In this document: positions 1-7,433 of the stretch, piece after piece
Layout of the letters: the number at the start of each line of letters is the position of its first letter
How positions within the stretch are numbered: the stretch's first letter is position 1
Source of the DNA: Rhodocytophaga rosea
Lineage (GTDB): Bacteria; Bacteroidota; Bacteroidia; Cytophagales; 172606-1
DNA length: 64,000 nt
Direction: 5' to 3'
Assembly (NCBI RefSeq): GCF_010119975.1
Contig: NZ_CP048222.1
Span: 2,067,501 to 2,131,500 of the forward strand
Notes under the pieces: model-generated
Seen by the model: the letters and a program-made list of their open reading frames with translations, nothing else
Told to the model about the DNA's origin: nothing
Databases searched by the model: none
Position numbers and translations under genes: made by a program

Positions 1-239
1 CAGATCCATTGCTTGAAAAAATTAAAGAAATTTTGTCCAACCAAAACTGGATACAAGATTTTCGGTTTCGGTTGCGGGAAGAAGGGCATGTGTGTTTTGG
101 GGAAGGATTTATTATTCCTAAAGAAGATAAAAATCTTGTTGATCAGATAAACTCGCTCGAAGAGGAAATCCAAAAGCTGGACTGGCGTATTCAGGAATTT
201 CTTATTACTCCAGTAAAGCAACTGCCTAAAGGAGGATAA
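1..239 (+). CDS. C-terminal end of a cation efflux (CDF-like) transporter, partial
   Basis: The frame is open from the left edge of the window and ends at 239, so only about the last 78 residues are present. They read as a cytoplasmic C-terminal domain: an amphipathic helix (LLEKIKEIL), a strand with RLREEGHVCFGEGF, then a helix that could form a coiled coil (LEEEIQKLDWRIQEFLI). The REEGHV/FGE pattern followed by a LDWR helix resembles the end of cation-diffusion-facilitator family proteins of Bacteroidota, which export divalent metals across the inner membrane. No membrane segment lies inside the window, so the assignment rests on this tail alone. A strong AGGAGG follows the end of the frame but leads only to ATG-AAA-GTG-TAG, so no gene follows directly. 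Confidence 0.5.
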   Translation, partial: DPLLEKIKEILSNQNWIQDFRFRLREEGHVCFGEGFIIPKEDKNLVDQINSLEEEIQKLDWRIQEFLITPVKQLPKGG

Positions 240-416
240 ACTCATGAAAGTGTAGAATACTACTTCCTCACAAATTATTATGAAAATTATGAGGGTTGCT
301 TGCTTTAAGAATGATAATGTGGATTGCAGCGGACATATCAAGGCAGAGTTTAGCAGTTGTTTCAGAACAATCTATGAATTATTCAGTTATTTATGCCGAC
401 AAGCTGATCTTAACAT

Positions 417-1337
417 ATGGCCATACAAAACGGAATTCCTTCAGAACAACCAACAATCATTTTAGCAGGTGCTACGGGAGACCTGGGTGGGCGAATTGCC
501 AAATCATTACGGCAAAGAGGAGCTAACGTACGAGCGATTATCCGCTCTGGAAGTGCTAATGGTGAAGCTACGGCACTACAACAGCTGGGAGTTTCGATGG
601 TTGAGGTGGATTTTAATAACCCTTCCGATTTGATAAAAGCATGTAAAGATGGTTCTTGTGTTGTTTCAGCTTTATCAGGCTTACATGAAGTAATAGTTGA
701 TGTACAAACAATGCTTCTCCAGGCAGCCATCGAAGCAGGCGTACCTCGTTTTATTCCTTCCGACTATGCCATCGATTTTACCAGACTTCCCAAAGGCACC
801 AACCGCAACCTCGATTTACGGCAGGAATTTCAGGAACGCCTCAACCGGGCACCTATTCAGGCTACTTCTGTACTAAACGGCATGTTTATGGATCTGTTAA
901 CCGGGCAAGCTCCTTTTATTCTTTTCGATCTCAAACGTGTTTTGTATTGGGAAGACGCAGATCAACTGTTAGATTTCACAGCCATTGATAATACGGCTGA
1001 ATTTACTGCTGCAGCCGCTCTCGACCCTTCTACACCGCGTTATCTGCGGATTGCCGGGGAAACGGTGAGTGCCCGGCAATTAAAAGAAATTGTAAATGAG
1101 GTAACCGGAAAGAAATTCCGCTTGTTTAAGGCAGGCCGTCTGAAAAGACTGAATACACTCATCAAAGTTACCCGTACGGTTGTGCCTGAGAAGGAAGAGG
1201 TTTTTCCACCCTGGCAAGGTATGCAATACATGTACAATATGTTCAGCGGAATTGCCAGGCTGGAGCCACTCGATAATAACCGCTATCCTGATATCCAGTG
1301 GACGCCGATAAGAGAAGTACTTGCAAAGCGTTCATAG
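417..1337 (+). CDS. NmrA-like NAD(P)-binding reductase (isoflavone/aromatic alcohol reductase type)
   Basis: The protein has 306 residues. It opens with a Rossmann strand and glycine loop (ILAGATGDLGGRIA, residues 15-28) and a basic residue after the second strand (RAIIRSG), which suggests NADP(H). The stretch VPRFIPSDYAID near residue 115 matches the atypical-SDR NmrA / isoflavone reductase / phenylcoumaran reductase family, in which the canonical YxxxK is altered. Members are soluble redox enzymes or redox sensors, and the substrate cannot be read from sequence. There is no signal peptide, so it is cytoplasmic. The ATG at 417 puts the glycine loop at the usual distance from the N terminus. 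The gene stands alone between unrelated neighbours. Family confidence is high and substrate is unknown. Confidence 0.8.
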   Translation: MAIQNGIPSEQPTIILAGATGDLGGRIAKSLRQRGANVRAIIRSGSANGEATALQQLGVSMVEVDFNNPSDLIKACKDGSCVVSALSGLHEVIVDVQTMLLQAAIEAGVPRFIPSDYAIDFTRLPKGTNRNLDLRQEFQERLNRAPIQATSVLNGMFMDLLTGQAPFILFDLKRVLYWEDADQLLDFTAIDNTAEFTAAAALDPSTPRYLRIAGETVSARQLKEIVNEVTGKKFRLFKAGRLKRLNTLIKVTRTVVPEKEEVFPPWQGMQYMYNMFSGIARLEPLDNNRYPDIQWTPIREVLAKRS

Positions 1338-1762
1338 GAGGAATAAAATGGAAATTTTCCAACAGGCAGAAAATCTCTACTTCCTTGGTTCATGTTTTTT
1401 GCGGTTTAGTACGGATAATTAAAAAATCCGCTCATATTCTTTTAAAAAATTTGGTAGCGAACAGAGCTATCATTGGGGTTCTGTAACTTTCTTCTGTTTA
1501 AAATCAGGTGCATTAATAGTGTCCTTTACTATGTGAAGCAAGCATAATAATAATTTAATTATCAGACTTGCTTTGGGGAAGTAATAAGAATGGCTGAACT
1601 TACTTGTAAGAAGAAAAGCTATGTATAAAGGAAAAATAGTGATGGGACTGTGAAAAGAGCAGGGATTTTTACAAATTTAACATGGATTGCAGAAAAGTAG
1701 GGATATAGGTTTCTAATACTTTCACCTTCAGCATTTTTATTTCATTTTAATCCTTGCTATTC
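1338..1762. other. Intergenic stretch; only a 24-codon micro-ORF of doubtful reality
   Basis: No recognisable gene lies here. Immediately after the reductase stop there is a perfect AGGAGG followed by ATG at 1348 and a 24-codon frame ending at 1422 (starts MEIFQQAENL). A perfect Shine-Dalgarno is uncommon in this window, but the peptide resembles nothing I know and may be the remnant of a gene start. The rest is AT-rich, and I see no clear promoter or hairpin. Confidence 0.3.
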
Positions 1763-3043
1763 ATGAGATTTATCTTCTCTGCCTTATTTTCGCTTTGCTT
1801 CAACAGCCTGTTAACTTGTATACCCCATACTCTTTTTGCGCAGGCGCTTGCATTGGCAGAAGCGAAAGAATGTAGAGAAAGGCAAGGATTGCCAAATTTC
1901 TTCAGGAAACTGGAGAGCCATAAACCAGTTACCATTGCCTATTTTGGAGGAAGCATTACAGAAGCTGGTAAAGGCTGGCGGGAACAATCTACCGCCTGGT
2001 TTCAGAAGAAATACCCAAAGGCAAAAATTAGTGCAGTAAATGCAGCTATTGGCGGTACTGGCTCTGATCTGGGTGTTTTCAGGTTGCAACAGCATGTGCT
2101 GGCACATCATCCGGATCTGGTATTTGTGGAATTTGCCGTAAATGATGCCGGAAGAAAGCCGGAAGATATTTACAAAAGTATGGAGGGAATTGTACGGCAG
2201 ATCTGGCAGCAAAATAATACCACCGATATTTGCTTTGTATATACCCTTACAGCGGATATGGCACCCACCCTTCAGGAAGGAAAGTTTCCACAGGCTGCTT
2301 CTGCGATGGAACGAATCGCTGACTATTATCAGATACCTTCTGTACACATGGGCCTGGAAGTGGTAAAGCTGGCAAAAAACAATGAATTAGTTTTTAAAGG
2401 AAAGCCTGAGGATTTCCCTGGTAAGCTGGTATTCTCCGGAGACAATGTACACCCTTATCCTCAAACCGGGCATAAATTATACACAGAAGCTTTAGTAAGA
2501 TCCTTACCGGCTTTAGCTATAACAAAACGAAATTTTGCACATACACTCGAAAAGCCTTTTGTGGCTAATAACTGGGAGCGGGCAAAAATGATTCCGGTAA
2601 AAGAAGCTACCTTCTCCAGGGGCTGGCAGGTGATAGCTGCCAATACCGATACTGTAGCCCGGCAATTACAAAATCAGTTTTCCTATCTTATTAAAGCCGA
2701 GCAGCCTGGAGAAACTATAACCATCCGGTTTAAAGGTACCAGGTTTGGTTTATATGACGTGATGGGTCCGGGCTGTGGCCAGTATGAAATAAAAGTAGAT
2801 GGAAACCCGGCTATTCTGCGTGCTAGATTTGATGCGTTTAGTACCTACTACCGGGCTAATTATTTCTTTTTGCCAGACATGGAAGATACCCTGCATACCA
2901 TCGAATTAACCGTTTCCGCAAAAATTATGGACAAAGCTGCCATTCTTGCCAAACGGAGTACTACTATAGATAATCCGGCAAAATATACAAGTCATGCCTG
3001 TTACGCCAGTCAGTTGATGATCATAGGAGAGTTAGTAAAATAG
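1763..3043 (+). CDS. Secreted SGNH/GDSL-family hydrolase
   Basis: The protein has 426 residues counted from the ATG at 1763. An in-frame TTG nine bases upstream is less likely. An N-terminal signal peptide (MRFIFSALFSLCF...LFAQA) directs export. The SGNH blocks are visible: block I YFGGSITEAG with the nucleophile Ser, block II AAIGGTGSDLG, block III EFAVNDAG with the Asn, and block V DNVHPYPQTGH with the catalytic Asp and His. Such enzymes deacylate or de-esterify substrates and include carbohydrate acetylesterases and lipases. The C-terminal 170 residues look like an added beta-rich domain, as in CE2-like or other carbohydrate-active SGNH proteins. A periplasmic or extracellular role in removing acyl groups from glycans is inferred, and the substrate is unknown. 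A strong hairpin terminator follows. Confidence 0.82.
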   Translation: MRFIFSALFSLCFNSLLTCIPHTLFAQALALAEAKECRERQGLPNFFRKLESHKPVTIAYFGGSITEAGKGWREQSTAWFQKKYPKAKISAVNAAIGGTGSDLGVFRLQQHVLAHHPDLVFVEFAVNDAGRKPEDIYKSMEGIVRQIWQQNNTTDICFVYTLTADMAPTLQEGKFPQAASAMERIADYYQIPSVHMGLEVVKLAKNNELVFKGKPEDFPGKLVFSGDNVHPYPQTGHKLYTEALVRSLPALAITKRNFAHTLEKPFVANNWERAKMIPVKEATFSRGWQVIAANTDTVARQLQNQFSYLIKAEQPGETITIRFKGTRFGLYDVMGPGCGQYEIKVDGNPAILRARFDAFSTYYRANYFFLPDMEDTLHTIELTVSAKIMDKAAILAKRSTTIDNPAKYTSHACYASQLMIIGELVK

Positions 3044-3075
3044 ACTGCTTTATCATTTGCTTGTATCTATAAAGC

Positions 3076-3105
3076 AAAAGCCCATTCTTTTCAGAATAGG
3101 CTTTT
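3076..3105. terminator. Bidirectional intrinsic terminator
   Basis: AAAAGCC and ATTCT on the left pair with AGAAT and GGCTTTT on the right, with one C-A mismatch and a TTTC loop. The A-run on one side and T-run on the other let it serve both converging genes, the SGNH hydrolase and the PRC-barrel gene. Confidence 0.85.
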
Positions 3106-3152
3106 ATATGCAATAAAAATAATTTATGTATTGAAACAAATACTATATTGTT

Positions 3153-3629
3153 CTATAATACGCCTAAAGAACTGCTGCTTGTTCCGGCATTATAATTATA
3201 ATCTATCCGGTTTCCTGCCCGGTCTTTTGTAAAGAAATCTCTGTCTCTTTCCCAATACGGTTTATAACCGTAATGAGAATATACTTGTCCGATAAAGTTT
3301 CTGTCTGTTGACTTCGGCCATGCATCTTTATCGAAACCAGGTGCATTTTCCAGCACTTGTTTATCAATATTAACTACTACTTTTTCTTTTTTCTCATCTA
3401 TTACAAACGCCTCCCAGGGCAAGGCGAACAGTTTGTTTCCCATTCCTAGAAAGCCCCCAAAAGACACTACTACATAGGCTACATTACCAGAGAGCAGGTC
3501 AATCATAATGTCTTTGATCTCACCCAGATTTTCGTCCTGATTATTGATAATGTTGGTACCTTTTAAAGATGAAGCGGTTAACACACTACTGTACTGAGCG
3601 TCTCCAATAATTTTTCCTCCAATATTCAT
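3153..3629 (-). CDS. PRC-barrel domain protein
   Basis: The protein has 158 residues. Residues 15-85 form a PRC-barrel: LKGTNIINNQDENLGEIKDIMIDL, then the strand AYVVVSFGGFLGMGNKLFALPW. This fold occurs in photosynthetic reaction-centre H subunits, RimM and many small stand-alone proteins thought to bind proteins or RNA. The C-terminal part carries many aromatic and charged residues (YGYKPYWERDRDF) and may be flexible. There is no signal peptide. An AGGAGG lies six bases before the ATG and fixes the start at 3629. Stand-alone members are often stress-linked in soil bacteria, but nothing here shows the role. Confidence 0.8.
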   Translation of the reverse strand: MNIGGKIIGDAQYSSVLTASSLKGTNIINNQDENLGEIKDIMIDLLSGNVAYVVVSFGGFLGMGNKLFALPWEAFVIDEKKEKVVVNIDKQVLENAPGFDKDAWPKSTDRNFIGQVYSHYGYKPYWERDRDFFTKDRAGNRIDYNYNAGTSSSSLGVL

Positions 3630-3665
3630 AATTTCCTCCTTGTTATTTTAAGTGACACATATAAT

Positions 3666-3704
3666 TATCTGATAAATATGCTTAAAAGCTGCATTTATCA
3701 GATA
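3666..3704. repeat. 12-bp inverted repeat between the PRC-barrel gene and the hexuronate operon
   Basis: TATCTGATAAAT at 3666-3677 is repeated in inverted form at 3693-3704 around a 15-base spacer. It lies in the leader of the PRC-barrel gene and downstream of the SDR gene. The minus-strand side lacks a good T-run, so an operator or an mRNA stem is as likely as a terminator. Confidence 0.45.
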
Positions 3705-3822
3705 TATTATACGTAGCTTATACCAGATGGGTTTATTATGAGCGTAATTATTCAGCTATATCAACTGATACAATGAACCAGAGTTATATTTTCTATGGAG
3801 GAAAAATCCGGCAAAAAGCTAT

Positions 3823-4587
3823 TTAAAAACCAATTGAATTACCTCCATCTACAGGTAAGGAAGTCCCAGTAATATACTTGGCAGCTTCGGAAGCCAGAAA
3901 AACAGCCGCCCAGCCAATATCATCTGGTTTCCCAAAAGCGCCCATAGGAGTCCGGCGCAGGGCACGGTCACGGCGGTCTGGGTCACCGCCCATGGCTTTG
4001 CGGCTCATGGCTGTTTCAATAAAACCCGGAGCAATGGCATTCACCCGTACGCCATGTCCGGAAAATTCTGAGGCTAACACTTTTACCATTCCCTCTACCG
4101 CTGATTTTGAGGCGGCATAGGCTACTACCCGGTCAATACCATAATAGGCCGCCATAGAAGAGATCATGAGTATAGAACCTTTCCTGCGTTCAATCATCTT
4201 TCTGGCACAAGCGCGTGTTAAGGCAAATACGCCATTCAGGTTAGTCTGTATGATGCGGTTAAATTCTTCATCTGTTACTTCCAGGGCAGGCTTTTTCAAG
4301 TTTACGCCGGCATTATTCACCAGCACATCAATTTCCCCATATTTACTTTCGATCTCTTCTACCAAAGAATCGGCTGAAGCCAGATCAGCTACATCATTTA
4401 CCTGATACCCAGCCGAAGCGCCAAGTTGTGAAACAGCTTCTTGTAGTACTTCTTCCCTGCGTCCGGTAATTACTACCCGGGCACCAGCTTTTATCATGCA
4501 GGTGGCGATCTCAAAACCAATGCCGGTCCCGCCTCCGGTAATGAGTACCAGTTTATTCTGAAGAGAAAATATGGATAAGTCTTGCAT
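3823..4587 (-). CDS. SDR-family oxidoreductase, probable fructuronate reductase (UxuB role)
   Basis: The protein has 254 residues and is a classical short-chain dehydrogenase. It has the cofactor loop TGGGTGIG (17-24), NNAG (91-94), Asn116, catalytic Ser144 and Tyr157-x3-Lys161 (YAASK), and ends in the usual VDGG turn. An Arg pair after strand two (TGRREE) suggests NADP(H). It lies 42 bases downstream of the mannonate dehydratase gene on the same strand. In hexuronate catabolism the step before mannonate dehydratase is the interconversion of D-fructuronate and D-mannonate, and many Bacteroidota use an SDR for it instead of the long-chain UxuB of E. coli. That role is inferred from context. 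A gluconate 5-dehydrogenase or 2-deoxy-D-gluconate dehydrogenase activity is the main alternative. Confidence 0.8.
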   Translation of the reverse strand: MQDLSIFSLQNKLVLITGGGTGIGFEIATCMIKAGARVVITGRREEVLQEAVSQLGASAGYQVNDVADLASADSLVEEIESKYGEIDVLVNNAGVNLKKPALEVTDEEFNRIIQTNLNGVFALTRACARKMIERRKGSILMISSMAAYYGIDRVVAYAASKSAVEGMVKVLASEFSGHGVRVNAIAPGFIETAMSRKAMGGDPDRRDRALRRTPMGAFGKPDDIGWAAVFLASEAAKYITGTSLPVDGGNSIGF

Positions 4588-4629
4588 ATTTTTCTAGGTG
4601 TTTATAGATGAGTTCAAAAATCAGATAGG

Positions 4630-5850
4630 TTATTTTGTTTCCTGTAATGACCGGAGAATGGCTAGTTCCAGGCCACGAAGTTCGGCCAGCCCACGTAAGC
4701 GGCCAATGGCAGAATAGCCAGGATATGTTTTTTTATGCAGGTCATCCAGCATCTGATGCCCATGATCGGGCCGCATGGGAATAGATGTTTCCCCTACACC
4801 GGAACGCAAACGGCGCTGCTGCTCCAGTACGATCTCTTTTATAACGGCATACATATCTACATCTCCGGTAAGATGATCGGCTTCATGGAATACATTCATA
4901 CTGCCAGCAAGCTCACGTTTGGTAGAGCGGAGATGAATAAAATGAATACGTTCCCCAAACCTTTTAACCATTCCCGGTAAATCATTATCCGGCCGTATTC
5001 CCAAAGAACCAGTACAAAAAGTAATGCCATTAGCGCGCACCGGAGCAGCTTCCATCAGTTGTACCAGATCTGATTCTGTACTAACTACCCGTGGCAAACC
5101 TAATAGCGGCCTGGGCGGATCATCAGGGTGAATACATAAGTTTACGCCTGCTTCCTGGGCTACCGGGGCTACTTCCTGTATAAAATAGTGGAGATTTTCA
5201 CGTAATGTACCAGCACTAATGTTGCGATACTCATTTAATAACTGTTGAAAAGTTTCCAGGGTAAAGCTTTCTTCCGATCCTGGTAAACCAAGTAATACTA
5301 TATTGGATAGCTCCTTTACATCCTCGCTAGTCATACGATTGAATTTTTTATGCGCCGCTTCGATTACAGCCGGTTCATAATCGGCTTCGGCCCCAGGACG
5401 GCGAAGGATACATAAATCAAATACTGCAAAATCTTCCCATACAAAACGCAAGGCTTTGGAACCATCAGGCATTGCATAAGAAAGATCCGTTCGTGACCAG
5501 TCGAGTACGGGCATAAAATTATAGCAAACCGTATGAATACCGCAGGCAGCCAGATTCCGGATAGATTGTTTGTAATTCTCAATATAAGTTGATCTTTCAG
5601 GTCGCCCTTTTTTAATGTCTTCATGCACTGGCAGGCTTTCTACAACTGCCCAATGCAGAGCAGAATACCGGTTATTATCTTCCTCAATCATGGCTTTTCG
5701 CCGTTCAATCTCCTCCACCGGCCATACTGTTCCTACTGGCAATTGATGCAGGGCAGTTACCACCCCGCTACAACCAGCCTGACGTATATCCATCAGCGAT
5801 ACCGGGTCATGGGGACCAAACCACCGCATTGTTTGTATCATTCCTTTCAT
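4630..5850 (-). CDS. uxuA: Mannonate dehydratase
   Basis: The protein has 406 residues, close to the usual length of UxuA (EC 4.2.1.8), which dehydrates D-mannonate to 2-keto-3-deoxy-D-gluconate. The N terminus [20 protein letters not shown] is nearly diagnostic. The TIM-barrel active-site elements are present: HPDDPP, the metal-binding Cys in TFCTGSLG, His in HFIHLRS, and the tail motif [11 protein letters not shown]. The enzyme is cytoplasmic and uses Mn2+ or Fe2+. Translation could start at 5850 or at the ATG nine bases later (MIQTMRW), where homologues begin. The first position is given because AAAGGA abuts the second. It heads an operon with the SDR, but uxaC, kdgK and kdgA homologues are not in the window. 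Confidence 0.95.
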   Translation of the reverse strand: MKGMIQTMRWFGPHDPVSLMDIRQAGCSGVVTALHQLPVGTVWPVEEIERRKAMIEEDNNRYSALHWAVVESLPVHEDIKKGRPERSTYIENYKQSIRNLAACGIHTVCYNFMPVLDWSRTDLSYAMPDGSKALRFVWEDFAVFDLCILRRPGAEADYEPAVIEAAHKKFNRMTSEDVKELSNIVLLGLPGSEESFTLETFQQLLNEYRNISAGTLRENLHYFIQEVAPVAQEAGVNLCIHPDDPPRPLLGLPRVVSTESDLVQLMEAAPVRANGITFCTGSLGIRPDNDLPGMVKRFGERIHFIHLRSTKRELAGSMNVFHEADHLTGDVDMYAVIKEIVLEQQRRLRSGVGETSIPMRPDHGHQMLDDLHKKTYPGYSAIGRLRGLAELRGLELAILRSLQETK

Positions 5851-6004
5851 GAGAGTATTCTTACTTCCGTAAAATGAGTTATCAATTTCTGCTTTCTTTC
5901 CGGTACTGATAGCTGGTCGCTATATGCTACACCAGCTTCCCTACTTCGATTCACAAGTATAACTTTTTTGACGGTAATTGATACCGGCAATTTGATGGGA
6001 TTGA

Positions 6005-6035
6005 AAAATATATGCCTTACTTGATAACCACAAAA
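6005..6035 (-). promoter_or_regulatory. Probable uxuA promoter, Bacteroidota type
   Basis: On the minus strand a TTTTG (6031-6035) and a TATATTTT (6005-6012) are separated by 18 bases. The second box matches TAnnTTTG in seven of eight positions. It would give a leader of about 150 bases before uxuA. Confidence 0.45.
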
Positions 6036-6134
6036 TCTGGCTGTGATGAGCAACAAATGGTAAATCACATCCTGCTTGCTATCCAAACCAACATTTTTCT
6101 ACCCCTGTCGTATACACAAAAGCATTCTCCTTAC

Positions 6135-6158
6135 ACTCAAAATATTAGCATTTTGAGT
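6135..6158. promoter_or_regulatory. Palindrome ACTCAAAAT-N6-ATTTTGAGT, candidate operator
   Basis: A perfect 9-bp inverted repeat with a 6-base spacer lies about 85 bases before the start at 6243 and about 100 bases beyond the uxuA -33 box. No T-run follows, so binding by a dimeric regulator is more likely than termination. The regulator is not known. Confidence 0.4.
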
Positions 6159-6242
6159 ATGAACCGGCCAAAAATTCACCCTGGCTGTTTTCTCGCTTTT
6201 TTTAATACGGATTAATTATTACTTATTTATCATCTTTCAGTT

Positions 6243-7421
6243 ATGAAGACCATATTTACCACCTTATTGGTTTTAATTGTTTGCCTTGCACAAGCCCAGT
6301 ATAAAACAGTACTGTTTGATTACAATAAATCTTTTTTCAACGAAGGAAATCCTTTGCCTGCTGAATCTTTCCTGCTATTACAGGGCGAAGTACCATCTGG
6401 GATACACCTGGTAAGCGCCAGTATTTTTTCTGCGGATGGAAAACAGCTTTTGCACAAAGCAACCTGGAAAAGAGCAACAGGAGACCAGGGGAATACATTT
6501 CAGATTCCGATTACTTATAAGTTGCACTCAGATGCCAGCTACAGTGTACGCATTAATTATTATAAGGAAATGGATGACCAGAACAGTGAGAAGTTCCGGG
6601 AGCAGTTGTATACCTACCTAGATGCCTACCTCGACCAGACCATTGCCATCGAACGCAACCGGATCCGGCTGAATGAGCCTGTAGCCCGCATTATTGACAA
6701 CCTGAACAAGATCGTTAATCAGTCTACTACCTACTACGATAACAGAAGCAATATTACGTTTCCAGGATTTTCTGACTTGGTGGCCAAAAGTCTGCGTAAC
6801 ATCAAAAACCAGCCGCTGAGCGAGGGAAAATTCAGCCTGTTTAAACGCAAAGAAGATACAGACCGCAACTTAAAAACGGAGTATGCCCAGACAAGAATCG
6901 CCAGCCTCAAAGAACTGATAAAAAGTGAAGCTGGCAATCTGCTTAACACCGATCTTTTAACCGTTTTCGATAGCAAATACATAGCAGAATATTCCTCGGA
7001 AAAGATTAAAAAACCACTTACCGTGAATGTAGGCTATGGAGGCGTTTACTTCAGTGGAAATATCAATAAAATATCCTATGATTCGGCTCCCTATGCCGGT
7101 GTTTCTTTTCCGTTGGGAAACCGGGCGTTTACGTCTAAAATTCTTAGCAATACGAGTGTTTCTGTAGGTGCATTTTTATCTAACTTCAGGAATGCAGAAG
7201 GCCAAAAAATCACTGGTCCGATTGTAGGCATTCCGGTATATGCCGGATTAGGGTATCCGATCTTTGAATTTCTGCGATTTAACGCCGGTGCCACTCTATT
7301 ACAAAATGCCAATGCAACAGACGGGCTCAATCTTCAGCAGGTTTCGATAAAGCCTTTCATTGGCATCAGTGCCGACATCAATTTATGGATAGGTTTAGGT
7401 AAAAATAAAAAGCTCCAATAA
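6243..7421 (+). CDS. Secreted envelope protein of unknown function, partner of the OmpA-type protein
   Basis: The protein has 392 residues with a signal peptide (MKTIFTTLLVLIVCLAQAQ). I do not recognise a named family. Residues 20-120 are beta-rich and look like an immunoglobulin-like or outer-membrane accessory domain. The middle (about 125-245) is helical and highly charged. The last 130 residues have alternating aromatic strands with glycine turns (NVGYGGVYFSG, GIPVYAGLGYPIFEF) like part of an outer-membrane beta-barrel. The stop is 12 bases before the OmpA-type gene, so the two are probably co-transcribed and may form an envelope unit. Function unknown. Confidence 0.75.
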   Translation: MKTIFTTLLVLIVCLAQAQYKTVLFDYNKSFFNEGNPLPAESFLLLQGEVPSGIHLVSASIFSADGKQLLHKATWKRATGDQGNTFQIPITYKLHSDASYSVRINYYKEMDDQNSEKFREQLYTYLDAYLDQTIAIERNRIRLNEPVARIIDNLNKIVNQSTTYYDNRSNITFPGFSDLVAKSLRNIKNQPLSEGKFSLFKRKEDTDRNLKTEYAQTRIASLKELIKSEAGNLLNTDLLTVFDSKYIAEYSSEKIKKPLTVNVGYGGVYFSGNINKISYDSAPYAGVSFPLGNRAFTSKILSNTSVSVGAFLSNFRNAEGQKITGPIVGIPVYAGLGYPIFEFLRFNAGATLLQNANATDGLNLQQVSIKPFIGISADINLWIGLGKNKKLQ

Positions 7422-7433
7422 ACCTGACCTACG

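Larger units (their letters stand above)
5851..6242. other. Divergent intergenic region between uxuA and the 6243 gene
   Basis: It holds a probable uxuA promoter (6005-6035) and a 9+9 palindrome (6135-6158), listed separately. Short frames here, including one that overlaps the uxuA start by ATGA, have no protein-like composition and are not called. Confidence 0.5.

Noticed and set aside
280-526. Two short plus-strand frames before the NmrA-like gene
   Set aside because: They overlap the real gene start in other frames and have no recognisable composition.
5847-6086. 79-codon minus-strand frame overlapping the uxuA start by ATGA
   Set aside because: The overlap looks like translational coupling, but the peptide has no domain-like pattern and the frame lies across the probable uxuA promoter boxes.
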